Made by a program: the position numbers and the translations under genes. The notes under the pieces are model-generated. The model did no database searches and was not told the origin of the DNA. It was given only the letters and a program-made list of their open reading frames with translations. From JALYRV01 sp040902895 (GTDB taxonomy: Bacteria; Acidobacteriota; Vicinamibacteria; Vicinamibacterales; SCN-69-37), in contig JBBDWL010000062.1 of assembly GCA_040902895.1 (NCBI GenBank), forward strand, positions 78,274-142,273: 64,000 nt of DNA, written 5' to 3'. Of this stretch, positions 8,500-16,354 are shown piece by piece. Each line of letters starts with the position of its first letter. Position 1 is the first letter of the stretch.

Positions 8500-8958
8500 T
8501 CAACGGGGATCCTCACCGCCGCCGAGCGACTCAATATCGGCCAGATCCTGCAGGCGTCCGCTGGCTCGCTTGTTCTTGACGAACGCGGCGCGACCGATGA
8601 ACGACACGGCGTGATCTCCGCAGGTACCGGGTGCCCGGGTAGACCACACTTCATCCCAGGACACACCTGAGATGTCGCTCATGACGTGAATCTGCACCGG
8701 CTCAAGGCCCATCTGAATAACCTTGCGTCCTGAAGCCACATCGGCCGCGGTAAACGCGCTGGTTGGAAACCCGAAGGCTGCGATGGCTGCCGCGAGGCGC
8801 TCGCCATTCTCGACTGTCGGTCTGACGAGGATGTCAAAGTCGCCCGTGAACCTGGGGTGGCCGTGAAACGCAAGCGCATACGCGCCCACGATCACGAACT
8901 CAACGCGGTGTTCGTTCAGTAACCCGCAGAACTCGTTGAAGTCTGGTGCGAGATCCAT
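8500..8958 (-). CDS. Nucleotidyltransferase-fold protein (MNT/AbiEii-like)
   Basis: The 152-residue protein has the nucleotidyltransferase core: VEFVIVGAYALAFHGHPRFTGDFDILV, where GAYAL stands for the GG(S) loop and DFDI supplies the two metal-binding Asp residues. The family includes MntA-type antitoxins and AbiEii-type toxins that transfer nucleotides to proteins or tRNA. The start overlaps the end of the small gene at 8900-9100 by 59 bases, so the two are one translational unit. It could be either toxin or antitoxin; many such genes in Acidobacteria are lone cassettes. Activity is not proven by sequence. Confidence 0.75.
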   Translation of the reverse strand: MDLAPDFNEFCGLLNEHRVEFVIVGAYALAFHGHPRFTGDFDILVRPTVENGERLAAAIAAFGFPTSAFTAADVASGRKVIQMGLEPVQIHVMSDISGVSWDEVWSTRAPGTCGDHAVSFIGRAAFVKNKRASGRLQDLADIESLGGGEDPR

Positions 8959-9100
8959 GTACCTGATTTCGAAGGAACTCGACGGCCGCGATTCTCTCCT
9001 CCTGCGGCCGGGAGCGCCAGTACGCCAGACTGTCCGCCTGCCCGCGGTGCTGCGCCGATGAAATGACGGCGATGGCTTTTTGGATTCTGAAGGAGCTCAC
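8900..9100 (-). CDS. Small conserved partner of the nucleotidyltransferase
   Basis: A GTG start at 9100 gives a 66-residue protein with the recognisable core YWRSRPQEERIAAVEFLRNQ. Proteins with a 'YW..RPPEERIAAVE.LR' core commonly precede nucleotidyltransferase genes in Acidobacteria and related phyla, and I read them as antitoxin-like or accessory. It overlaps the downstream gene by 59 bases. The second half is arginine-rich (SRTRLQRVLRVTERTPR), fitting a nucleic-acid or partner-binding tail. A non-ATG start and small size make it easy to miss. The function is inferred from context only. Confidence 0.7.
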   Translation of the reverse strand: MSSFRIQKAIAVISSAQHRGQADSLAYWRSRPQEERIAAVEFLRNQVHGSRTRLQRVLRVTERTPR

Positions 9101-9173
9101 AACGGCAGTATAGCGCTCCCGGGCCGGCCGGAAAGCATCTCTGGTGGCCGCGCAGGCGGAGGAGAACCGTAGG

Positions 9174-9755
9174 TCAACGCAGCAGATCCTTGTACCAGAG
9201 TAGTTGGATCTCCTCAGGAAAGGTAGGATAAGCAGCCCGGTGGATCGCTCGTAGCTGGCATCCCTGCCGTTCGTAAAACCGGCATGCTCGCACGTTCGTA
9301 TTCTGAGTCTCGGCCTTGAGCTGCCTGCAACCGTGCAGCCGTGCCCATGCCTCGACTCTCTCGAAAAGCGCAGTGCCAACGCCTTGGCCGCGAGCGTCTG
9401 GAGACACGCGAAGGTCCCACAGGATTGCGAGATCACGCCGGCCTTCCAACATCGTCATGCCAGGAGTGTCGAATGCGACGGCGGCCCGACCGACTCTCCG
9501 GTTCCTGTCGCGTGCCGTAAAGAGGGCCCAGTTCGAAAGATCGAAATGACGCTCCCACTCCGGCGGTCCCTCGCCGCCGATTGCGTCGTAGTCCTTCTCA
9601 TAGGGGACGTCGAGGCGGCGCTCCGAGAATACGAACTCCCCGCGATCATCAACGCGATCCGCCACGTCCAGTACTCGATCGACGGTGAAGGCAATGGGAA
9701 CGCGTCCGTACTCCGGGAGGGCTGTGATCGCTTCGTCGGTGAGCTCGATTTTCAT
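9174..9755 (-). CDS. GNAT-family N-acetyltransferase
   Basis: The 193-residue protein carries the GNAT acetyl-CoA signature: DLRVSPDARGQGVGTALFERVEAWA (motif A with the RGQGVG pyrophosphate loop), then QLKAETQNTNVRACRFYERQGC (motif B). The tail, PEEIQLLWYKDL, and the overall pattern resemble streptothricin acetyltransferases (Sat/SatA), so an aminoglycoside-like or amino-group substrate is possible. GTG at 9758 directly before the ATG is an alternative start. It diverges from the SDR gene across about 65 bases. Confidence 0.85.
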   Translation of the reverse strand: MKIELTDEAITALPEYGRVPIAFTVDRVLDVADRVDDRGEFVFSERRLDVPYEKDYDAIGGEGPPEWERHFDLSNWALFTARDRNRRVGRAAVAFDTPGMTMLEGRRDLAILWDLRVSPDARGQGVGTALFERVEAWARLHGCRQLKAETQNTNVRACRFYERQGCQLRAIHRAAYPTFPEEIQLLWYKDLLR

Positions 9756-9819
9756 CACGCCATAGCCCTTCCATCCGGCCTCATTTTATGAACATTCTGG
9801 TGCACTATTGCGGGGCCAC

Positions 9820-10464
9820 ATGAACAAGCCTTTACGCCGTACGGCGGTCATCATCGGTGCTTCCTCAGGCATCGGAGAAGCGCTTGCCCACGAATTGAAC
9901 CGTGCCGATTGGCATCTGGGACTCCTGGCCCGCAGGCTCGATCGACTTGAGACCCTTCGGGAAACGCTCGCGCAAGAAACGGTCGTGCGCGCCTTCGACG
10001 TGACGCAACCAGATGCCGCAGCGATTCTCGAGCACGTACTCGACGAGCTCGGTGGTGTTGACCTCGTCATCATCAGTGCGGGCACAGGACACAATGCGGC
10101 CCTGGATTGGGAGCTGGATCTCGATACGGTGACGGTGAATGTTCTGGGCTTCATGGCAGTGGCCCAGGCGGCGATGCGCTACTTTCTCAGACGTGGGAGC
10201 GGACACTTGGTAGGGATTTCATCGGTTGCAGCGCGCCGCGGCAATCGCGCGTCGGCCTACGCGGCTTCGAAAGCCTTTCAGTCGGTGTATCTCGGTGGCC
10301 TTCGGGATGTGGCGCGGCATAGCGGACGGTTAGTCGTCGCTTCTCCTGTAAAGGCCGCCAGGCAAATCCTTCGAGCGGTTCAGAAACGAAAGAAGCATGC
10401 GTACATTACGAGACGGTATGCGCTGGTCGCTTTCATCCTGAAGCTCCTACCGCGACCCGGTTAG
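9820..10464 (+). CDS. Short-chain dehydrogenase/reductase with probable internal deletion
   Basis: The 214-residue protein has the Rossmann motif IIGASSGIGEA, the NAG-equivalent ISAGTGHN, and the catalytic Ser (GISSVAA) and YAASK motif (Tyr and Lys). It ends in KHAYITRRYALVAFILKLLP, typical of one cytosolic SDR subgroup. After YLGGLRDVARHSG the chain jumps to RLVVASPVKAARQIL. Family members normally have about 20 residues here, including a 'PGFVDTAM' segment that closes over cofactor and substrate. The reading frame stays open, so this is a clean in-frame loss. The ATG at 9820 is preferred over the TTG at 9808. Activity is doubtful. Confidence 0.8.
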   Translation: MNKPLRRTAVIIGASSGIGEALAHELNRADWHLGLLARRLDRLETLRETLAQETVVRAFDVTQPDAAAILEHVLDELGGVDLVIISAGTGHNAALDWELDLDTVTVNVLGFMAVAQAAMRYFLRRGSGHLVGISSVAARRGNRASAYAASKAFQSVYLGGLRDVARHSGRLVVASPVKAARQILRAVQKRKKHAYITRRYALVAFILKLLPRPG

Positions 10465-10475
10465 GGAAACCGGCG

Positions 10476-12752
10476 CTAGCGCAGACGCACCTTCACCTGA
10501 CGGCCGCTGAAGGTGATCGATCTCGAGATGTCAGTCCCGGCCAGGCGCACGAGGATGCGCCGGGCGGCGCTCACCGTGCGGCTCCCGGGCGTGCGCACCA
10601 CCGTCAGCTCGCGCGCAGTGTCATTCCACGTCGCCGCCAGCTTCAAGTACTCACCGCGACGATAGTCGAACGTCGCGCCGTCATCCTCGTACAAGCCGCC
10701 CGTGCCGTCATCGCCGGGATAGACGACGAGCTCCAAAGGTGCATCGACGCGCTGGCCGGTCCACTGCTTCACCGGACCCATTGGCAGTATCGCTCCCGCG
10801 CGCGCGTAGATTGGCATGGTCTCGAGATCGACAGGCCGTTCGATTTCTCGTCCGCCTTCGACCCGCGCGTTCGTCCAGAAATCAAACCATGCTCCGCGCG
10901 GCAGGTAGACACGCCGCGACGTCGCGCCTTTTTCCGTGACAGGCGCGATGAGCATGTCCCGGCCCCAGAGAAACTGATCGCCGCGCTTCGCCGCCTCGGG
11001 GTCGTCGGGATAATGCAGCCAGAGCGATCGCATCAGCGGCACTCCGGTTTCGTGGCACTCCCGCACGGCCGTGTAGATGTAGGGCAGCAGGCGGTAGCGG
11101 AGCTCGAGGTACTTGCGCACGATCGGCTCGACGTGCGGATTGCGCAGCTCCTGCGGATCCGGATCGGCCGCGCCGCCGGTGTAGTTGCGGATTTCACTCG
11201 GACCGAGCTCGCCGCGATTCCATCCCCACGGCAGGCGCAGATGCCAGTTGCGTCCATGCGCGCGGAACGACGGGCAGAACGCCCCGAATTGGAACCAGCG
11301 CACATGCAGCTCGCCCGTGTAGTCCTTCGTGGGAACGAAGCCCCCAATGTCGGTGCCCCAGTACGGAATGCCCGACAGGCCTGTGTTCACCGCAACCGGC
11401 ACGTGTGTGCGTAGCGTTTCCCACGTCGAGTACACGTCGCCGCTCCAGAGAAACGAGGCGTACCGCTGCATGCCTGCATAGCCGTTCCGATGCAGCGCGA
11501 ACGGCCGCTCGTTGGGCCGATAGAGCTGGGGCCCCTCCCAGTACATCCGGTTGCGGGTCAGGCGCGAGCGCGCATCGAGACCGTCCCCTTGATCGGGCCA
11601 CCAGCCGTCGACGCCGATGTCGAACAGCGGCTTGTGGTACGGCCAGTAACACGGAACGCTGCGGTCTGCGGGCCAGCGGTCGTCGGACGTGCGGCCGCTC
11701 GGCACCGCATTCTCTGGCGTGCACGGATCCATTACGGTTCCGTTGAGCCTGCGGCCTTCGATGACGATGTGAAGGGCAACCTTGTAGTTGAGCGCGTGCA
11801 GGTCGTCGATGGCCTTCTTCGGATCGGGGAAGTTGCCTTTGTGCCAGTTGAACTCGCCGTTGCGCGTGTTCCATCCCGACGGCGTGAACTCAGTGCCGAG
11901 ATAGATCAGCGCGTCGCACGGCAGCTTCTTCTCGCGGAACGTGCGCGCTACCCACATGATTTCGCCGGGTCCGGCAAGCGTGCGGTGCGACTGCATGTAA
12001 CCAAGCGACCAGAGCGGCGGCATCTCGGCAAACCCGGTGATACGCGCGTACTCGCGCATCAGCGCCAGCGGGTCGGCCGATGCGGCGATGAAGATGTCGA
12101 TGGGAAGCGCGGGCGCGTTCTCGCCATGCGGGCTGAACTTGCCGACGTCATCCCCGGAGCTGGTGAAGTCGAACGCTCCGAGCGGATGGTGGATGAACAT
12201 GCCCCAGCCGTCGGCGGTCGCCACCATCCATTGCACCGGCACGCGGCCGCCATGCGTGCGCAGCTGAAAACCGCCCTGTCCGCTGCGGCCGCGATCAACG
12301 GTGCCTTTGCGATCGAACTGCGGACCGCCCGCGCCAAGGCCCAGCAGCGGTCCGCTTCCCATCAGAAATGCGAAGCCTGGCGCTGATGGGTTGAGAGTAA
12401 TGCGCTGCAGCAGCGTGCCGCCGCGATGGACCTCGATCGCTGTGCCCGCGCGCCGCACGGTGCAGCCGCCAGCGCGAACCTGCGTGCCACTCGCCTGCGC
12501 ACGGCCCGCAGGCTTACCTGTGGCTGCGGCCACCAGCGCGCCGTCGATCGGTACCTGCGTGACCGCGCCACCTGCGGCCACCGCTGTCAGCCGCAGTGTC
12601 GACGGGCTGACCTCAGAGACGATGACGTCGACCGGCGCACCGGCTGACTGCAGGCCTTCGAACAAGCCGCGAATGGCCCCGGGCGGAAGCCCGAGCAACG
12701 CACCAGCAGCCGCCAGCTGTTTGATGACGTCGCGTCGCGCAACCACCGCCAT
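10476..12752 (-). CDS. GH31 alpha-glycosidase (alpha-glucosidase/alpha-xylosidase family), exported
   Basis: The 758-residue protein begins with a twin-arginine-like leader (ARRDVIKQLAAAGALLGLPPG). Catalytic motifs of GH31 are present: nucleophile candidate D387 in DGWWPDQGD and acid/base candidate D439 in LWSGDVYSTW, followed by YWGTDIGGF. Further on are family strands FLWGRDMLIAPVTEKGA and the C-terminal beta-sandwich with DDGATFDYRRGEY. It hydrolyses terminal alpha-linked glucose or xylose; the pentose context favours an alpha-xyloside or similar plant oligosaccharide. It is the third gene of a minus-strand operon, 21 bases after the GH127 gene and convergent with the SDR. Confidence 0.85.
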   Translation of the reverse strand: MAVVARRDVIKQLAAAGALLGLPPGAIRGLFEGLQSAGAPVDVIVSEVSPSTLRLTAVAAGGAVTQVPIDGALVAAATGKPAGRAQASGTQVRAGGCTVRRAGTAIEVHRGGTLLQRITLNPSAPGFAFLMGSGPLLGLGAGGPQFDRKGTVDRGRSGQGGFQLRTHGGRVPVQWMVATADGWGMFIHHPLGAFDFTSSGDDVGKFSPHGENAPALPIDIFIAASADPLALMREYARITGFAEMPPLWSLGYMQSHRTLAGPGEIMWVARTFREKKLPCDALIYLGTEFTPSGWNTRNGEFNWHKGNFPDPKKAIDDLHALNYKVALHIVIEGRRLNGTVMDPCTPENAVPSGRTSDDRWPADRSVPCYWPYHKPLFDIGVDGWWPDQGDGLDARSRLTRNRMYWEGPQLYRPNERPFALHRNGYAGMQRYASFLWSGDVYSTWETLRTHVPVAVNTGLSGIPYWGTDIGGFVPTKDYTGELHVRWFQFGAFCPSFRAHGRNWHLRLPWGWNRGELGPSEIRNYTGGAADPDPQELRNPHVEPIVRKYLELRYRLLPYIYTAVRECHETGVPLMRSLWLHYPDDPEAAKRGDQFLWGRDMLIAPVTEKGATSRRVYLPRGAWFDFWTNARVEGGREIERPVDLETMPIYARAGAILPMGPVKQWTGQRVDAPLELVVYPGDDGTGGLYEDDGATFDYRRGEYLKLAATWNDTARELTVVRTPGSRTVSAARRILVRLAGTDISRSITFSGRQVKVRLR

Positions 12753-12773
12753 CTGTCTCCTGTCTCCTGTCTT

Positions 12774-15104
12774 CTATTTCAGCGTGACGTGCACATAGAC
12801 GGAGTGTCGCCCGTAGGTCTCATAGAACGGCTTCAGCACCGCTCCGTCGACGCTGAAACGGAGCGTTGCCGGATCCCCCGTGATCGCCTTGCCGATGTCG
12901 GCGGCGTCGAGCGTGACCTGGCGCCAGTCGGTTCGTGGGCCTGACTCCTCGGCGGCCAGCAGCACCGGACCGTAGAAGATGCTGGCAACGTTCGGCTGAT
13001 CGACGACGTGATCCAGGTGGAAGCCAAACGGCATGCGCACCTCGATCGTGTCGTTGGCGCGCCAGTTCCGCGCGATCGTGAGGTAGGTGCCAGGCACCGC
13101 GTTGAGCTTCTGCTCCTGCCCGTTGATCTTCACAAAGAAGCCGCGGGTCGCCCAGCGCGGCACGCGGATCTTCATGTCGAACGGCCCGCTCCCCTTCACG
13201 ACGAGCCGTGTCGTGTCGGCATAGGGGAAATCCGTCATCTGCTGCACGACGATCTTGCGGTCGGTCCAGTTCAGCGTCGACGGGATAAAAAGATTGACGT
13301 AGAGCGCCTTGTTGTCGGCGCTCCTGAAGTAGATGGTGTCCTGCAGCTTCGTGTTGCTCTCGAGCGCCGTGCCGTTGCAGCACGTGAAGCCGGTCATGCC
13401 GGCATTGCCGAACCGCTTCTGCGCGCCCGGATTGAGCGGGACGTGGTACGTGTTCCCGGGCGTGTCCTCGGCAACCGACGCGAGGATGTGGTTATAGAGC
13501 GCGCGCTCGTAGTGGTCCATGTACTTCGCGGTCTGGTCGTACATGAACAGCTGGCGATCGAGCTTCAGCAGGTTGTACGTGGCGCACGTCTCGTTCTGTC
13601 CCTGGGCGTTGAAGCCGTTCTGCCAGAGCGTGTGGGGCTCGGCGGTGAAGCACTCGGAGTTGCTCGGCGTGCGCGCGCCGGCCACTCCCCCGATGCTGTA
13701 CATGTAGCCGCGATTCACCATGTCCCAGAAGTTGCTGGCGATCAGGTAATACGGCATCTCCTGCGTGTTGCGGAAGGTCTCGAGCGCGCCGGTGATCTGC
13801 GGGATGTGCTGGTTGGCGTGCTTGCCGCGGATCGTATCGACGTTCTTCGCCAGCCCGTGATCGTGGGTGGCGTTGCCGAAGAAAAAGTTCGTGTTGTCGA
13901 ACAGCTTCGCGCCGTCCAGGAACTGCCGGTCGCCCGTGAGACGGAACAGGCGCGCCATGACTTCGTTCATGCCGCCGTACTCCCCGGCGATGTACGTGCT
14001 CCACATCTTCGTGCGGGTCTCAGGCGGCACGGCGCTTAACCGCGCCTGCACCCACGCGCCCATGCCCGTCGCGACGTCCAGGGCCTTCTTGTTCCCCGCA
14101 ACCTCGTAGGCGTCGACCAGACCCGACAGGATCTTGTGCAGCGTGTAGTACGGCGCCCAGATGCTCAGATCTGGGTTCCCGCCCCGCGGCGTGCGGTACT
14201 CCGCACCCTTCTCGAGCATGATGAACTGGTCGGGCGGATAGCCGCTGATGAAGCCCTTGCCCCAGTTTTCGTAGTCGGTGCGGATCTGACCCGCGCGCAG
14301 ATTGGAGTCGTAGCCCTTCCGGCCAGGACCGGGGGGTACCTTCGTTGGATCCGCGACTTTGCTTCCCGACAGCTGCGACAGCTCGTACAACGTGTCCACC
14401 ATATAGTTCAATTTCTGGAGGAAGTTGGCGCGCAGCGCCTCGTCATACGTCGTGCTCTCGTAGGCCTGCGCGATCGCTGTGAGGTAATGGCCGGTGGCGT
14501 GACCTCGCAGCCGCGTGGTCTGGTCGTCCCACCCCCCGAGCTGCTTCACGCCCGCCGGCTGCGGCTGGCCGAAGGCCTCCCTGAAGTTGTAGAGAAAGCT
14601 GTCGGGATTGCTGGCCGCCAGGCCGCGGATGAATTTGTCCCGGTTCTTGATGAATGGCGTGTCTCGGCCTCGAGTGTCGTTATCGAGGACGACGTCCGCG
14701 AGCGGAAACGCTTCCGCCAGACGGGCCGGCGGTGTCGTCGTCCCGACAGGCACCTTGACGATGACGGTGGCCTTCGGCTGAAACGAGGTGCCGGGCACAT
14801 TGCCCGTCACCGTGTAGGTGCCGGGCGCCTTGACCGCGCTGTTGTCGGTCGGCGACGGCCAGATCACGCGCACTTCACCGTTCCCGCCGCCGCGGTAAAC
14901 CGCGGGAACAGTCGCTTGCAGGCGAGGCAGCGTCCCGACTGTGGTTTGAACCGTGATGTCGGGCACGGACACGACTCGCGACGCGAACGGCGATGCCTTC
15001 GGGATGGCGTCCGTCGGGATAGGCGCCGGCGGCGGCCCGCCCCGCTGCGCCGCCGACAGCGCGCCGAATGAAATCACAAGCCCGATCAAAAACAGCCGTT
15101 TCAT
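12774..15104 (-). CDS. Secreted GH127/GH146-clan beta-L-arabinofuranosidase
   Basis: The 776-residue protein has a signal peptide (MKRLFLIGLVISFGALSAAQ), an N-terminal Ig-like segment up to about 115 (VKAPGTYTVTGNVPGTSFQ), and a DUF1680 (alpha/alpha)6 barrel. The zinc-thiolate motif is intact: E484 in SECF, E505 and C507 in NETCATYN, and C575/C576 in FTCCNGTALES. Its order and spacing are like GH127, but the flanking residues differ from the enzyme at 2595-5144, so the two are not recent duplicates. It should release L-arabinofuranose. The start codon overlaps the aldose epimerase stop (ATGA), so they are co-translated. Confidence 0.85.
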   Translation of the reverse strand: MKRLFLIGLVISFGALSAAQRGGPPPAPIPTDAIPKASPFASRVVSVPDITVQTTVGTLPRLQATVPAVYRGGGNGEVRVIWPSPTDNSAVKAPGTYTVTGNVPGTSFQPKATVIVKVPVGTTTPPARLAEAFPLADVVLDNDTRGRDTPFIKNRDKFIRGLAASNPDSFLYNFREAFGQPQPAGVKQLGGWDDQTTRLRGHATGHYLTAIAQAYESTTYDEALRANFLQKLNYMVDTLYELSQLSGSKVADPTKVPPGPGRKGYDSNLRAGQIRTDYENWGKGFISGYPPDQFIMLEKGAEYRTPRGGNPDLSIWAPYYTLHKILSGLVDAYEVAGNKKALDVATGMGAWVQARLSAVPPETRTKMWSTYIAGEYGGMNEVMARLFRLTGDRQFLDGAKLFDNTNFFFGNATHDHGLAKNVDTIRGKHANQHIPQITGALETFRNTQEMPYYLIASNFWDMVNRGYMYSIGGVAGARTPSNSECFTAEPHTLWQNGFNAQGQNETCATYNLLKLDRQLFMYDQTAKYMDHYERALYNHILASVAEDTPGNTYHVPLNPGAQKRFGNAGMTGFTCCNGTALESNTKLQDTIYFRSADNKALYVNLFIPSTLNWTDRKIVVQQMTDFPYADTTRLVVKGSGPFDMKIRVPRWATRGFFVKINGQEQKLNAVPGTYLTIARNWRANDTIEVRMPFGFHLDHVVDQPNVASIFYGPVLLAAEESGPRTDWRQVTLDAADIGKAITGDPATLRFSVDGAVLKPFYETYGRHSVYVHVTLK

Positions 15105-16291
15105 CGCTGGACTCCAAATCTGTAAACCGTGCGGGTGCGGTACGTCTCACCCGGCTTCAGCAAAGTGCTTGGGAACGACGACTTGTTGGGCGAGTCGGGG
15201 AAATGTTGCGTCTCGAGGCAGAAGCCGGTGCGATGCGCGTAGACCGCGCCGTCCTTGCCCGTGATGCTTCCGTCGAGAAAGTTGCCCGAATAAAACTGGA
15301 GGCCGGGCTCGGTCGTGGACACTTCCAGCGTGCGCCCGCTCTTCGGCTCGTACGCGCGAGCGACGCGCCGGAAGCCTGACCCGTTGGTGACCCAGTTGTG
15401 GTCGTAGCCTTTGCCGAACACAAGCTGCTGGTCTCCCGATTGATTAATCCGTGCGCCGATCGCCGTGGACTGCCTGAAGTCGAACGGCGTTCCCGCCACC
15501 GGCGCGAGCTCACCGGTCGGGATCAGCGTGTCATCAACGGGGGTGTAACGATCGGCATCAATCATCAGCTCGTGGCCGAGGATATCGCCGGCGTTGTGAC
15601 CGGCCAGATTGAAGTAGCTGTGGTGCGTGAGGTTGACGTGCGTCGGCTTGTCGGTGGTGGCCTCGTAATCGATGGCCAGCTCATTGTTGTTGGTCAGCGT
15701 ATACGTGACCTTCACCGCTAGATTGCCAGGATAGCCCTCTTCACCGTCGGCGCTCGTGCGCGTAAAGACAATGCGCTGCGCGCCGCCTGACGCGTCAGGC
15801 TCGGCTTTCCAGACGACTTTGTCGAACCCCTTGACCCCGCCGTGCAGGTGGTTCGGCCCGTTGTTGGCCGCAAGGGGGTAATTCGTCCCGTCAATCGCGA
15901 AGCGGGCCTTGCCGATGCGGTTGCCGTAGCGGCCGATGATCGCGCCGAAGTACGGCGGCTCATTCAGATAGCCGTCGACGCGGTCGAAGCCCAGCACGAT
16001 GTCGGCCATCGCGCCGCTGCGATCGGGCGTCTTGAGGTGTGTGACGATGCCGCCCAAAGAGATGACGCGCATCTCGATGCCGTTGGCGTTGCGGAGCGTG
16101 AATGTCTCCACGGGTTGTCCGTCCTGGGAAGTGCCGAAGGCGGCGCGTGAAATGGCGGGCGGCGGCGAGGGCGGGGTTGGCGGTGATGCGGGCTCAGGGC
16201 CGCCTTTTGGACCCTCGCAGCCGTAGATGAATCCGCCGCAGCCGGCCACCGCCAGGGCAAGAGTCAGCACCGCATATCTCGAGCCTCGCAT
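15101..16291 (-). CDS. galM: Aldose 1-epimerase (mutarotase), lipoprotein
   Basis: The 396-residue protein interconverts alpha and beta anomers of aldoses. Family motifs include GGIVTHLKTPDRSG, GRYGNRIGKARFAIDG, NNGPNHLHGG (first catalytic His), THVNLTHHSYFNLAG (second His) and the Glu-bearing C-terminal segment. The start at 16291 gives a lipoprotein signal, RYAVLTLALAVAGC, followed by a Pro-rich linker, so the enzyme is probably membrane-anchored in the periplasm. It heads the operon with GH127 and GH31. A longer open frame upstream is rejected because it runs antisense through the ABC ATPase gene. Confidence 0.9.
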   Translation of the reverse strand: MRGSRYAVLTLALAVAGCGGFIYGCEGPKGGPEPASPPTPPSPPPAISRAAFGTSQDGQPVETFTLRNANGIEMRVISLGGIVTHLKTPDRSGAMADIVLGFDRVDGYLNEPPYFGAIIGRYGNRIGKARFAIDGTNYPLAANNGPNHLHGGVKGFDKVVWKAEPDASGGAQRIVFTRTSADGEEGYPGNLAVKVTYTLTNNNELAIDYEATTDKPTHVNLTHHSYFNLAGHNAGDILGHELMIDADRYTPVDDTLIPTGELAPVAGTPFDFRQSTAIGARINQSGDQQLVFGKGYDHNWVTNGSGFRRVARAYEPKSGRTLEVSTTEPGLQFYSGNFLDGSITGKDGAVYAHRTGFCLETQHFPDSPNKSSFPSTLLKPGETYRTRTVYRFGVQR

Positions 16292-16319
16292 CACGCGCTC
16301 CCCCTCCGTTTTCGGGCAT

Positions 16320-16333
16320 TGTAAGCGATTCCA
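16320..16333. promoter_or_regulatory. LacI/GalR-family operator-like site between divergent sugar operons
   Basis: TGTAAGCGATTCCA lies in the 63-bp gap between the galM operon (minus) and the sugar importer (plus). It keeps five of seven symmetric pairs of the LacI/GalR consensus TGTAAGCGCTTACA, including the central CG. It could control both operons. Similar but perfect sites occur at 52371-52380 and 52447-52458. No LacI-family gene is in this window. Confidence 0.5.
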
Positions 16334-16354
16334 CAACATCCGGGCCGAGGTATC

